Assembly (NCBI RefSeq): GCF_027942865.1
Contig: NC_134528.1
Location: 13,160,086 to 13,224,085, forward strand
DNA from: Odontesthes bonariensis
Taxonomy: Eukaryota > Chordata > Actinopteri > Atheriniformes > Atherinopsidae
Direction of reading: 5' to 3'
DNA: 64,000 nucleotides
Part shown: positions 28,601 to 42,066 of the stretch, piece after piece
How the letters are laid out: each line of letters begins with the position of its first letter
How positions within the stretch are numbered: position 1 is the stretch's first letter
Program-made: the position numbers and the translations under genes
The notes under the pieces: generated by a model
Database searches by the model: none
What the model saw: only the letters and a program-made list of their open reading frames with translations
Told to the model about the DNA's origin: nothing

Positions 28601-31300
28601 TGATCCTGCAGCACTCCATTTCAAGTTAATTGTGCTTGAAATGAGGTGCACACACTCAAGCATACCTGCATTGGGAAGCCTTTATTTATTTATATTTGTG
28701 GGGGAACATGTGTCAGATAAACAGCAAATATTCAATTCACGTCTTATTCAATTTTGCTCAAAAAGCCAGTTGTGCTGAAGTATGCTTTGAAAGTGCTTGA
28801 ACCAGATTGAATCAGACTTTGATTCACAGTTAAGCCAGCGCTACATGAGAGTAAAGGCTGCAGGGGAACACACTGAGGCAACACAATGCAGAGGATTGAC
28901 TGAAATTGTACCAGCAGAGCAATGATTTAACCTCATCAGCGGAAAAGCTCTCATTAGAATCTGACAATATTTGCACTTCTTCCCTCCTCTTTTTTCCCAA
29001 GGCATCCAAGATTTGGAGATTGTTTTTCTGAGTGGAGACCATAGTCAGTCTTGCTGAAACATTTGAGTCGGGTCAGAAGAATTATGGCCTTGCCCTAACC
29101 CCCTATCCCCTCTGACCCTCACCAAACAGGCTCCAAGGTAACCACCCATGAAAAGCGTTGACAAACCAAAGAAGTCTGAAGTGCTGGAGTTCCTCAGAAG
29201 GCATCTTACTCAATCTTTAGCTTGATCATGGGCCAAATTCTATCTTTGAATACATAGCACAGTTTACAAATAATTTATTTTCCTGCTGAGTGATGGGCTG
29301 AGACTGTGAATTTAAAGGGAGAAAGAAATACAGGAAGTTTCAAATAGCTTCCAATGTGAAACAGATCAAATCTCACCCTGAACAAATTCTCATGCATTAT
29401 GTAACCTCTTTAAAACAGCTTGGTGTTTTGTAATGTAAATCACAAAAGAGTCAGTGGTAAAAGATTACTTTGACTGGAAAATCTTCCTGTGAATTATATT
29501 AAGTGATGGTTAAAGGTGGACTGATCATTCACAGTTTAAAGAAGCTGTGAGTGTAATTCCATATTTTCAACAACGCTGGCAGCCAGGGAGTCAGTGACTA
29601 TCACTGCTCCTTTTCCCAGCTCCAGGGGCTCTGCAAATTAACAACACAGCACCTTTTATAGAACAAATCCCTCCCTCAGTTTGTTTATAAGCTCATTCTT
29701 TTATAATAGTAAATATAAATAAGTGAAACTGTGTAATGGATCGCATTAAACAGGCAGGCATATTGAGGCAGGATTTAATTTGCATGCCAGATTAGCTTGC
29801 TATTGGTTGGGGCAGTGCCGTAGGGCAACCTTTTCATTAATAGGATCTGGTCTCTTCAAATCCATTAAGTCAATTGAACCCATACATAATCTGATACCAT
29901 GTAAATGTAGCAGTGCGCCTGTCTGAGAGCAGGTCTTTGCACTTTCCTAAGTGCTGTGATGTCAAGCTATTTGTAAAAATGTAGTGATGTAAGGAAGGCA
30001 AACATGTACATAGAAAAACAAACTATAGTATGAGTTAAGTTATGAGTTATGAGTCTACCTAAGACAGTTGAACAGATTGGGCAAAAATTTAAGAAGCATA
30101 GTTCATAGAGGGGATGCACATGATGTCATCAGACAAGTAGCTGTACTTGGGTTACACTCTCTTTTAGCCCCTGAGTGGCAAAAAGGCAGCTGACTCGATG
30201 GCCATAGTTGGCGGCTTTTTGACAGGCTGGAGAACACAGCAAACACATCTAAAATAGTGAAGAGCTGTTGAACGATTTACTGTACCAACAGATTCAGTGA
30301 CAAATGGGGTTTTCTTTTCACAGAATTCTAAAAAATAATCGAGAAGAGAGCCAAATGGATTTCCACAATTCACAGAGACAACTGGACTCCAGGCTCAGAA
30401 ATGGAGATTTGAGTTTCTGTGTAGTAGATTTCTGAGTGAAGAAATTTATTAGGCAATACTCTGACATACCATAGACATGATACACTATTTAGTATCTTTC
30501 ATTTGAAGGGTGACTCTGCATCAGAGTTTTTACATTTGATGGAAAAAACACTCCCTTTGGTTTGTATTTTGGACGAGGATTAGATGTTAGCTCGTTGTGA
30601 TAACATCGTTGTGTCGTGAATGTTATTGTGAATGGATAAAAGTAAATCTGGATGTCTGTTGAATGATTCTATTGATAGAAGTAGGTGGAGAAGCTGATAA
30701 TTCATGGGTATCCTAGACTGCATTTTTACATGAGTGAAAAGGAGTTTTCATCATATTTTCTTTTAGGCTCAATAAGGGCAACGATGGGCCAACCTGATGC
30801 CCCAAAAAATGCGTTCGTTGACATTTTCTGTTGAATTGTCACCACTATCAGAGCTTCCAATATACAGTTAGAGCAAGGGGCTCCTGAACATGCAGTGAAT
30901 TGGGAATAAGAATGTTGTTTTCTTCAGGATTCTAAGTAGTTTGCACTGTATATCTATCATGATTAACAACTATCTCCGGTTCTGAGGAATGGAATTAACG
31001 ATAATCACTCCGGGATCTGAAACCGGAAAACACCTGGTTAATTTTTGCCAGTAAGTAACAAATAATTTGACATGATTAACAATGTGGGACTGATAAGATG
31101 TTTCGTCAGTGGTTCATTAGGCAAGCAAAAAGTCTGGATTTTATTCTGTAATATTTCTTGTCTTTTCTGAAGACTGACAGAGTTTACAAAAATAAAGTAG
31201 ATGCTTTACTTAAAAAGTGGATAACGACAAAAAACTAAGTGGTGCAATGCAAATGCTGTGAACTCTCAAGCAAGCTCTGCCTGCATGAAAAGTTTTTGAT

Positions 31301-31320
31301 GGGGGGGGGGGGGGGGGGGG
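31301..31320. repeat. uninterrupted 20-base G run
   Basis: Twenty consecutive G residues on the + strand, flanked by TTTTTGAT and CACAAC. It has G-quadruplex potential; exact length may be unreliable because sequencing and assembly slip on such runs. Confidence 0.9.
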
Positions 31321-34300
31321 CACAACAAAATCAGTAACTGTCTTTAGTAATACAGCGCCATGCTCACAAGCTTTGATATGAACGGCACAGGGTGAAAAAA
31401 TGATTTTGTGTAAATGCTTCTTTCATCCTAAATACTACATCCGGACATCATCAGAGGCAGTGACTCCCAGCCCTGTTAACAAACTCACTGGTGATATAGG
31501 GGGACTCAAAATGACCTAAATCCTTGTTTGTGAGACTGGCTGGTCAGAATTGTGGAGGAGAACACTGCTGGAGGCACTCAGAAGACAAGGCTCGACATAG
31601 TCCAGGTCATGCCTGAGCGACCCGACGAGCCCCAGATTTACACGCTGCACACACCCCAGCATCTGGGCCAACAGGGAGCCATGCATGCACACACACACAT
31701 ATACAGAAACACACACATGAACACTGTAAATGTGAAGAGAGGACAGGGACTCACCATTGGGAAATCTATACAGTTTATAATTGGGGATGGCTACAGAAGG
31801 AAGAAGAGAACCATAACAAATCTACACAAGGGTGCATGAGGATACATATACCTGAATGTCTGAAAGGATACTCAGAAAGTGCAATGATTTGAGGGGAAGA
31901 GGCACAACGAATACATCTGAGCAGAGAAATCAATGAAAATAGCCAAAGATGTAGATGTTTTAAATAGCCCGTGTTTTAAATGTGACTATTTATACTCTAG
32001 CAAGTTTTTATCGTTGTATTATATTTGTATTTGATTTGCAATCAGCTGATATGATGAAAATGTGCTTATTGTCATTTAAGAAAGAAAATGAGAAGTTATT
32101 GGCTTGTCAGAGATAAATACTACAAATTTGTAGTTTAAGAATCACTGTATGCAAGGCAGTTAAACGGACCTCACCTGAAGACTCGGGGACTTAATTTGCA
32201 GTTCTTAAACAGTACCACAGTGATTTCTGTGTCAGAGGATTTGTCACTGCTGCTGTGAGGTCTTCCTGCTTTTGAAAAAACACAATGGGTGAAAAATTAA
32301 ATCCCCAGAGGAGGATTTAGACACTTATATAACTCTCCAATTATAAAGTTTTTTTTTCTTCGAGAACCCTCAGTGCCCTCCCTTCTGTTTATATGACTCA
32401 CAAATATCTAATACTGAACTGTGTATAATACCAGTATGCCCACATGACTGCAGAAAAGGCTCTTTTGCTTTCTGCCCGACTGAGTCTGGCATAATGGGTG
32501 GCTTGAAAAGCTGTGAGCTTAAACCAGCACACTCCTGACAAAGCTTTGGTGACTTGCTGTGGGAGCCTGTGCATCCCAGGAAGTTGCCAAAAAACTCATT
32601 TTCAAGAGCACTCAGCATGGTCTTAAACCTGTCTAATGGAACCACACCCTTAGGCCATTGGACATTAAATACTTTACTCCTGCATGGCAATTTGCTGACA
32701 ATGATGAAAGAAATTATCACAAATCCTGTTAACATTTGGAGAAAAATATCAACAACGGAAATAACTGAGCCTATTTAAATAGCTGCCTTGGAAAAATAGA
32801 TATCTAGATTGAAGATAGAACCCTTTTCTGTCCCATAAACATATCTAACATACATCTTACAGCCATGGGTATGTGGATAATTCAACATAACACATACAAG
32901 TGACTGTTGAATAATTAAACTCAAAAAGCAATGTGCTAAAGTAATGAATTTTCCCCAATTGAGCCATAAGAGCTTCAGCGGGATATGTTACTGGTGTCTA
33001 CTCATTATGCCTGGTATTTAGTTAACTTACCAGTTCTCTCCAAGAATGCTGAATGTGGTGGCAGTTGAGGCAGGCCAGTCATGCACTAGCACACTAGTAC
33101 TCCTTATAACAATTATTTTCATTGTCAGTAGTTCTGCTGATTTTTAGGATTGAGGGAAATGACAAAATGTCACAAAGCTCCAAAGAGCTCAAAGTAAAAC
33201 CCTTAAACGGCTAACATAAAAAAAAAAGATTAATAAATCTATTTGTTGTTATGTTTGACAAAGAAAAGCAACAGATCATAATAAATCACCTATCCCACTC
33301 AGCATTAACCCAAACCAGACTGAATAAAAAGTGTCTTTATTGATGTGGAGGAACTCTCCTGTGGAATAGGGACTGGCTATTCCCAAGCCTGATGGTTTAT
33401 TTGAGACTCTCTCACAGGTTTTTATCTTTCTCAGCAATGAGAAGAGTGAGTGAAGTACAAGTTTAAGCTAAGAGTGGCTTCTTTTCCAGGGATTTTGATA
33501 GATGTGAAGTAGTGTTGGAATTCATCCAAATAAAGGTGAAATTATTCAAGATTTACTAATGTTGTTCTACTTCTACATACCTTCCTGAGTACTCCCTGGG
33601 ATCTGTGTACTTCTCTGTTGTACATTTCAGCGGCAAATATTGTACATTTAACTCCAGCACATGTATTTAAAGGCAAGAGAAACTGTTGCTCCTTTAGATT
33701 AGGATTTCACAAAGAAAACATATGATAAACTTTAATAGATACACTCTATCATAGCTTTATGATCACCATGAGGCATGGTCAAATCTGCTCTGATTGGTCA
33801 AAATGGCAGACTGTGAAGTAACTGCTCATTCTTTTTCTTTTTGAGATGTTCCAAATGTTCTTCATCACTAGGCTGACATTGTGTAAATGTGTTATAATGG
33901 AGATTTCATCAAGCAAAGAACACAAGAAGTGTGCACACTCAAACAGGACAGTAGCATTGACATCTCCGGCCATTTGACAGCAGAAACTATAAACCCTTAT
34001 CGAAAAAAGTAAAACTAAAATTGAAAAATATTTATCAAAAATGTTATGTGAACAAATAAGTAATACAACAAATATCAGCAGCAATTTTATGATGTTAAAT
34101 GAGAGAGTAGAGTATGCAGCATATTATATACAAAACAAACGTAAAAGAAGAATCAAAATGAGAATAAGAAAACACCACGTCACGTTTTCATGAAGTTAAC
34201 TTAAACAGTCAAGTAAATGCTTACACTTTACATACATTTATTATATACAGGCTAAGTTTGAAGTAAATCTGATTAAGGTAGGGGTGTATTGTAAAAAAGA

Positions 34301-35610
34301 ATGCCTGGTATTTTCCTTTAGCCTCATACTATTACAGGACATACTTATGATAAACCACATTGACGCCAAGTCAGTGAGAGGTCCCAGTCCCCTCTGACCC
34401 CCCCCCCACTACCTGCTTGCCTCAAACTTCTCCATACCTTCTACTTATATTTCAACCCACCTTGATATTTACTTGTCTGTGGGTGGTCCAGGCGGTACTA
34501 AAACAAACCCCACAACTACCACCACACACAAACGCTTACACACACACACACATACACTCAGGCAGATCCAGGCATAGAGAACCTGTTTATCCTATTTTTA
34601 AAAAACAGCTTAAGCTACCAGCATGTTTTGTAGTTTATGTCCTTTGTGTAAGAGAGGTAGAAAAGGATCAAGTGTGTGCACATGGGCAGAGGGGATCATT
34701 CTGAAAAAAATTCCCCTGTCTAGGCCTCTGGACCACCTAACCTGTGGCTTCTATTCCTGACCCTATAATGTGTGTGTAGGAGGGGGGATATTACCTTTTC
34801 ACCAATGGTGCTTCCCAATATTCCCTGACCCCAAGGAGACATTACAGTGGGCAAATATAAAGCAGGACTTCATGAAGCCTGAGCTTATCTGGACTCTGAA
34901 AGTATGTGAGACATGCCTGGGAACAAAAGGCCGTCTCTCAGCCTGGGAGCAGGCCAAGGGGCTCTCTTTCAGCAGCCACAGATTGCCCTGTGTTTTCTCA
35001 ATTGACAGACCCCGGTCACATTTGATAGAAATGACATGCAGCTGGCAGGCAGCCCCGGCCTTCCAGGTAGACCACCTTTCAGCAGGAAAATTGTCCTCAA
35101 TCTACTCATAAAGAAGTTCGATGGAGGTCTCTCAGTCTGCGTCATTTTTATACTGTGCGGTGGTAGGTTCACCTCACTGTGCATTGCACCTGCGTGGGAA
35201 ATGTTGGTAATTTTAGAGCAGGGTCAACTTTCCAAAGTCCCTATGTACTCCGCCAATTGACATGATGCATGGCACAAACTGCACAAGCACTCTTAGAATA
35301 TCCTATCTATTTTCCTATTATGTTCATTTCTTACAATATCGATGCATAATGACATTATGGTCATACTGTTCTACTGAAAGTGACCCAACTATTTCATGTT
35401 CATTATGAATATATATTATACAAACTTATCTGATTAGACATTAAACTGCAATTTGTAGAATCATTAATAAGTAAAGCAGCATGTAATCTAATATTAATGG
35501 TGGATTACACTAGAAGGGTGAGGCTACTTGAGGCTATGTGTTTCTTTTTTTCCAGTCTGAGGAAAGCATGTCCTCAGCTGGACAGAAAAAGTAGTGCACC
35601 CACTGCTTTG

Positions 35611-35627
35611 AAAAAAAAAAAAAAAAA
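35611..35627. repeat. poly(A) run
   Basis: Seventeen A residues. No recognisable retroelement body precedes them, so this is listed as simple sequence only. Confidence 0.8.
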
Positions 35628-35914
35628 GACCTGTCAATCAATCATGAAAGATGGAACCACTTAAAAGCAAGATTTCCAATTACATTTTGAAAAACTGGGG
35701 AAATATTCTGTAACAAAATACAGACATGTATACATGTGTAAACTAATATACAATAAATGCACGTGTAGATATATATTTAGCAAATATGCCAATGATCCAT
35801 TTAATGAAATGTAAGTTGATTTAGTGTTAATTTTGTTCACAGTATTTTTAGTCTTTGTAACTTAAATATTGCTTATAAAGTTTTTTTTTACATATGTAGA
35901 TACATTATACACAC

Positions 35915-35940
35915 ACATGTATATGTATATATATATATAT
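35915..35940. repeat. (TA)n/(TG)n microsatellite
   Basis: Alternating pyrimidine-purine tract of ACACATGTATATG type ending in a TA run. Confidence 0.75.
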
Positions 35941-38093
35941 CATTTTGCTTATGTTGTCTTAAAATGCTGCTATTTGGTCTTTGATATTCATCATTTACTG
36001 CGGATTTCCTGGTTTAAATGACTGATTAAACATCAATATACAAAAAATGTACAGCTTTCATCAAGCTTAAATCTTAAAAGTACAGTAAAAAGAAAAATGC
36101 TGTACTTTAACATACATATTCCACAAAAATAGGTATTCTTGGAGGGACTTCTGTTAATCATATCTCAGAATTACACTGACCTAAAATGAGATATTTTGAT
36201 CACCTTGAAAGTTTTCCTCATACCTCTGTGATTGGTTATCTGACTTGATGTTTGTTTGTCTGTTATTGACTCTTAAAGTATACAGGATGTGTGATTGTAT
36301 ATCAGATCTGACTTCTTTTTTATCTATCAAAAGGGGGAACTTGGAGTGCACAATCCTTTACCGAGACCAATCCCCTATGTTGCATTTCTAAAAAAAAAAG
36401 TGTTCCAGATCCATACTAACATTGAACTGGTTCTTCCTTTTCCCATGCTCCAGCTCTTTACTAAGATCTTCTGAAATTCAGCCATGTAGTTTTTGCATAA
36501 TAATGTTAACGGAAAACTTCCTTGACTGAATGGAGAAATGAGACTCACCGACCAGAATAAAATAATAAGATTTCCCGAAACATTTTATTTTGCAATAGTT
36601 TTCCATTAGAGACCATATTTATGACTTTCCATCAACAGTTAAGATACAGACGCCCCTTCAGCACTAAAAACTGCAACTTAATCACAGATATGTGTCAGTA
36701 ATAACAAACCACAACATAAAATGCTAAAATGCCATTTTCACAGCATACTGTCAAAACATCTTGTGTGCATTTATAGGCTGGGTGTCCCAAAGGCTTGAAC
36801 TCCACTGAGAATAAAAAGAGGCCATATGGCATCCACATCTCAAGCCCCCATGATCCACCCAAGCTGATTTCCCATCCGGTGAAGAAAAAAGGATTTCAGG
36901 GTGCCAAACGGTGTTGGTCCCCTGAGGATATTAGTGAGGCATGGGAGATAAGGAATTACCCATCCCAGACAGCCAGCTCCAACAGATAAGAGCAGAGAGG
37001 CCCCCCAGCTCTGAACTCCACTGATGACTTCAGGCCTCAGATCTCACAGACTGTGATCATGCAACATTTATCCATTCAGTTATTTATTTTATATTTTTCA
37101 TCAGATTATTTCTTGATTAAGTTACTATTTATATTTATATTCATATTATTGCTACCTTTATTTTCTGGTTATGTTATTTTTAAACATAACATTCTGATTC
37201 ATAATTTTTTTCTTAGCTCACATGAACTTGATTGTGATCAGAGATGCACAACAACATGTTACAGTATATGTTTTGCATGATCATTTACTTGTCTCACCAC
37301 AATGAATTTATATATTAAATGACAACTTAATTTCAAAAAGGTAATTTTTGTTCTTTATGCATCAGCATTAATCGAGTCTAACTATCGATATTTTACAATT
37401 TGCTCACATCTAAAATAAGAAAAGCAGAATATTTTTTACTTTAATTCAATAGTTGAACTACAGTTTGCAGTTACACTGCAACACTTTGAAAGTTTTTAAA
37501 AAAAATTATTATATATCACTGCCCCCTGTAACAGTGATATAATTTGACACTGTGAAAGACATAAGGAAGATGGTGTAGTGTTGTAAGTGATTTATTGCCT
37601 GGTCTATGAGGCATTGTTTTTGGTGTCAGCAGTCTGCATCAGTATCCCTTTACAGAGCGCTTGCATATCAGTAAAAAGTCTCTAGTGTCAACTATACAAG
37701 TGTTACTTTGTCTGTAAACCTCAGAGTCAGCAAAAAAGATATTTTAGAATAACTAACATTTATCTTCATGGAGCAGAAATAAAAAAGGTCAAAGTCAAAA
37801 CCCAATTACACATGGTTATTCTTTCAATCACTCATATGTTGTTCTTTTTACATATTCAACACCAGGTGAAACTTCTATTGTGAACAATTCAGCTACTTTT
37901 AGTATTTGTACGTCAGCTGCCCTTCTACTGCTGAAAAGCACAGAATGCAATTTCTGTTAAAGAGGGATTTTCCCAGCAAAACAATACAAAAAGATGTATT
38001 CAAAACTGCTACTTAATACAAATGTTGATGCAACATCTAGATACTGTATTCTGTGTACAGCTTTTTAGAGCATTAGTATGTATTGACTTTAAA

Positions 38094-38112
38094 GAAGGAA
38101 AGAAAGAAAGAA
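38094..38112. repeat. (GAAA)n microsatellite
   Basis: Short tetranucleotide array of GAAA/GAAG units. Confidence 0.75.
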
Positions 38113-38188
38113 ATTATGCATTTCACTGCGGATCTAAGGAGAGTTGGAGTTAGGTGGTTTAGAAAGATACCTATTTGTTTTGCTTTGA

Positions 38189-38206
38189 TTTTTTTTTTTT
38201 TTTTTT
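38189..38206. repeat. poly(T) run
   Basis: Eighteen T residues followed by GCTTGCTTGC. Confidence 0.8.
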
Positions 38207-38269
38207 GCTTGCTTGCTTTTTGTTTCCCCACCTTAATTTCAATAAAACAAATGCAGGAGACGGCAGATG

Positions 38270-38528
38270 TAGGGATGCACCTAACACCTAACATGGATAT
38301 CAGCCAATATTCAGCTTGCTGATTAAAAAAGCATGTTGATAAATAGGATAACATCAACAGATGGAGGTTGCAGATATTTTTCTAGTGTGTCTTGGTTGTG
38401 TTGTTATGATGCATAAAAGGGAAAATAGATGACAAATAGAATTTTTATTGGCTCTCAGCCATTGGTAATACTATTATTTTAAACATCGTATCGTATCGGC
38501 CCAAAATTTCACAATCAATGCGTTCCCA
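38270..38528 (+). mobile_element. short non-autonomous DNA transposon (MITE-like), copy A
   Basis: The left end reads TAGGGATGCACC, the terminal inverted repeat start of a common fish hAT-like family. The interior shares a recognisable block with the element at 46.1 kb (here GATATCAGCCAATATTCAGC, there GATATTGGCAAATAGTCAGC), followed in both by TTG or TTGC-TGATT and later TCAACA. The right end (ATTTCACAATCAATGCGTTC) is a decayed version of the right end of that second copy. Length is about 260 bp and no coding capacity is seen. Flanking 8-bp duplications match only 5 of 8, so the exact ends and the hAT assignment are provisional. The copy is old. Confidence 0.6.
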
Positions 38529-41500
38529 GTGCGATGGCCATTATAAATAGGTGAAAAAGCAGGTATATCTCTGGCCTAAGGATGTAGATGTGCAATATAA
38601 GTTGGGTGTTTCGGAAAACAGTGGGTTTCTGACCTTTAAGACAACCCATGTCCAATTGTTCAGCAAGCGTTTCGTCACTGATTAGCCAAATGTCCAAATT
38701 TTCATTTTAGGACATGCCATTTTCATTAGTCAGGGTAAATTATTTTGACACTTTTCAACATGGGGTTATGGTAAGATTTGGATGATTCAGGAAGCCATAT
38801 AGCAGCAAGCATTAGATGACAACAGTAGCTTGTAAAAAAAAATAGCTGGCATTGGCTCTCTAAAAGGTAAAGTTTCTTGTAAAACATGAAAATAAAGATG
38901 GTGAAATTAATATGTGAAGCTAGTAACAGAATCAAAGTTAGACTTTCATCTTTCATGCATATTTTAACAATGACTGTTTCGTCCTTCTGTGGGCTTCTGT
39001 ATCAGTGTGTTGAATGTTGTTGTAATGTTAACATTACTGTGTGCATTAACTTGGTGGTTGCTATGAAACAGATTAAATGCATCACGGGTATAGTTACATT
39101 ATCTAAAACTGTGGATCTCTTTGGGTTTGGAATATTGTCTGAAACACTTGGGATCACTAAGTTAAAAAAAATCTTTTGTAAAATTTGATATTGGTCTGTG
39201 TTTTCACGCTTTTTCGGCTGTACATTTCCAGGAATGTACACAAACACGTTCTTTCACTATTTAAAAAGTTCTTAGAAGCAGCAAAGCATTCTTTATTCTT
39301 CTATGATCAGAATCCCTCAACTTCATAGGCCGTGACTCTACAATACTTTGAAAAGTACAGCCATATGAATGCACTAGCCCACTCACATGATGCTCCAGAT
39401 TATTCTATGATCGTGATTCACCACCTGATGAAACTCTGTGTGCCATTTCACTGCTCCTCGCTCAGCTTCTGTTTTTTTCTCACATACCTAATAGCACGCT
39501 GTGGGGAATTTTTAGGCAAAAGATGGGTCACAACTACCCTCCCCTGCTCTATAGATGCTGGTTGGTTAATGAAGTAACAACAAATTGGGCCGCAGACTAA
39601 TTTGGAGTGGCGTTTCTTGGCCCCTTTTGGCCTGTAGAGATGTGTTTCATTTTCTCTTATCAGTGATTCAGTCATGTGGATTTACGCATGGACGCCTCTG
39701 TCTCCCCTGATCGCTGTGCTAATGGAAACTTCGTTAATGTCATTAATCTATGGGCCGAGACTTGTACCAAACACATATTTTGCTGTTTGTGCTCCATTTG
39801 TTAGATAACTCTAAGCGCTTCCATTATGTCAGAGTTTATAGAGAATGAACCAAGGCAGCAAAAAAATGAAAGTATTATCTTTTTTCTTGAATAAATGGCA
39901 TTAAAACAATTGTGGCCTTCATTATAAAGAAAATATTAGTTTACTAATGATCATTTTAGAAAACATAGACACAGACACAGGTGACCATCATATTAAGTGG
40001 GCATGTAGGCAATACACACCAAGCATCTAACCAAAGAGCAATAAACTCTCTCTTTGTCTTAAATCTCATCTTTGTCTCCCTCTAGCATCTTTCAGCATCT
40101 ACTAAGCATAACAAGATGTGATCTGTGATTATGCCACAATGCTGAACTCTGATGTCTGCTACCTGGAGGACACAAGTTCAACACAGTTTCTTACAGTTTA
40201 GCAGCCCCGATTCGTCAGAGGGCTCCTGCCAGGACAAATCCTCATCATGTTTCATCGTATACATATTCTCTATTAGGTAAATCATTGCGTTTATATTGCA
40301 GTCAAATTGAGCATAGCTACAAAACTTGGCCTCTGAGTGCTCAGAAAGGTCACCTCTTCAACAGCAATACTAAACACTGAAAGTAGAGGAATGCACCTGC
40401 CTTTAGAGTACTTTCAAATGTAAAGCCCTTGCCATTGAAGTGAGTAATCTAGAGAAATTTGTTTGGAGACTTTGTATTGATAGCAGATGTAGTCATTACA
40501 GAAAATACAGGACAGTTTCAGTCTGACATATGATTCCAGTTCAAATGAGCACACAAGTGACATGACGTGTGTCAATTTGAGCTGATCTTGAAGAGGTGTG
40601 AGGATGTTAGTCCTGAAAAAGACGTAACAGCTGCCAGTCTGCTGTCAACCGCACCTTAAATGAATATTTGTGAGCTTGGTCAATTGTAAAAATTTACAGA
40701 CACACTGTACATTTTTTTAAGTTCTTTACAATGCAATAATGAAAATCCGTAAAGGGCACTAAAGCAACTAAAGCCTATTCTTCTATTCTTAACAAAATCA
40801 TTTAGATTAGATCAGTAAGATGCTCCATTACAGCTCCCCAGCCAATTGTGGCATATTCATATAGCTTAATTTTTAAACCAAAAAAGACAAAAATGTTTAG
40901 TTTCATCTATCAATCTGTCTTTTCTTCCTATTTTATACAGCTTTTCATCCATTCTCTTTCAAATCTGACAACTAGGCAACCAAGTGACTGCAATGTCAAG
41001 TCTGAAGACATTTCAATGACAATGATGTTTCAAGGGCTTTGCTTGTTCTATGAGATGAGAACAGAGTAAATGCACAGCTTTTGTCACCCGTTTCTATCCA
41101 TCATTATCTGTGACCTTCACCTACTCAGGAAATACGGCTGTGACAACTGGCACATGTATTAGTTTATATAAAACAGATGAAGAAGAATTTTCTAGATAAT
41201 GTTCTAGAATGGATCCTCACTAATGGCAGCCTTAACATATTGTGTCTTTCTTTGCAGCTTAAGAATATATTTTTTTAAAACATATTTCTATGCTGGTTTA
41301 GATGCTGCGCTACTGAATGATCTCTGCTGGTAAATCTTTTTTTACACCTGTTAGGATGCATTACCACAGCAACGGGAAAGTTGTTTACTTATGGGAGAAG
41401 CTCACAGGAGAAGTCCAAGTAACGCCCGGAATAAGAGACATCTAGGACAGAGCAGGAACAAAGTGGAGAAAAAGGTGAAGGAGGGTTAAACCATTTTCTT

Positions 41501-41925
41501 CCTTGATCATCATGGGAAGTGTCAGATCACTGGCAAATAAAATGGACAAGTTTGGATGAAAACATATAAAAGGCCATTTTTTTTTCATCGATACATGTAA
41601 GTTCCTGCCTATGTTGTCTACTGAGAGAGTCCACATGTGTAACCTGCCAATGCTTCATGTGCACTCATCAGCTTAGTTGTTGCCAAGCTACAAAAACAAC
41701 ACCTCAGCCCCAGTCACATTGGTGACTACTGAAGATTTCTACCACACCTTCCTCTCTGCTACACTTCAACTTGCTAAATGTTTGTAAGCCGATTTATAGT
41801 TTACTTTGTTATCTATCTATAGCAATAGCATATATGTCATAGTAATCAATACTGCAGAAATATATATTCATTTCAAGGATTAATAAAGTGTTATTGAACT
41901 AAATTGAATTCAATTGAATTCAATT

Positions 41926-42030
41926 GAGACTGGCGACCTGGCTTCTCGCCTAATAACAGCTCGAATAGGCTCCAGCCCCCCCGTGACCCTAAATTGGATA
42001 AAGCGGGTATGGAAGATGGATGGATTGATT
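41926..42030 (+). mobile_element. 3' tail of a LINE (5'-truncated), + orientation
   Basis: About 100 bp of the widespread fish LINE 3' end: GACTGGCGACCTG, then AATAGGCTCCAGCCCC, CGTGACCCTAAATTGGATAA, and an ATGGATGGAT tail, running into a (GAATT)n array. Only the terminal non-coding part is present. It lies in the same family as the reverse-oriented fragment at 43.6 kb. The precise LINE clade (L2/CR1/Rex-type) cannot be fixed without a library search. Confidence 0.7.
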
Positions 42031-42066
42031 GAATTGAATTGAATTGAATTGAATTGAATTGAATTT
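42030..42066. repeat. (GAATT)n pentanucleotide microsatellite
   Basis: Seven or so tandem GAATT units directly abut the LINE tail, as expected for microsatellite seeding at a LINE 3' end. A second GAATT/CAATT stretch sits on the other side of the fragment at about 41903-41927. Confidence 0.9.

Larger units (their letters stand above)
16972..31300. other. gene desert, part 2
   Basis: No exon with recognisable protein similarity on either strand. The background is AT-rich with scattered homopolymer runs. Blocks of mixed composition that could be regulatory elements lie at 18060-18520 (see separate entry), 23200-23620, 25200-25560, 27880-28060, 28540-28640 and 29640-29910. The last contains an exact octamer ATTTGCAT at 29778-29785 and a reverse CCAAT (TATTGG) just after it. 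These calls rest on composition and motif content only. Confidence 0.45.

Noticed and set aside
31552-31839. 95-codon + strand open frame
   Set aside because: Contains a CA-repeat-derived His/Thr stretch, no family motif, no splice context.
32370-32735. 121-codon - strand open frame in the desert
   Set aside because: No recognisable domain, and composition resembles translated noncoding DNA; length is within chance for 64 kb.
34770-35111. 113-codon + strand open frame
   Set aside because: No known motif; the block may be conserved noncoding sequence instead.
37516-37545. Hairpin TATATCACTG with 10-base loop and its complement
   Set aside because: A 10-bp perfect inverted repeat with variable loop is expected about once in a window of this size.
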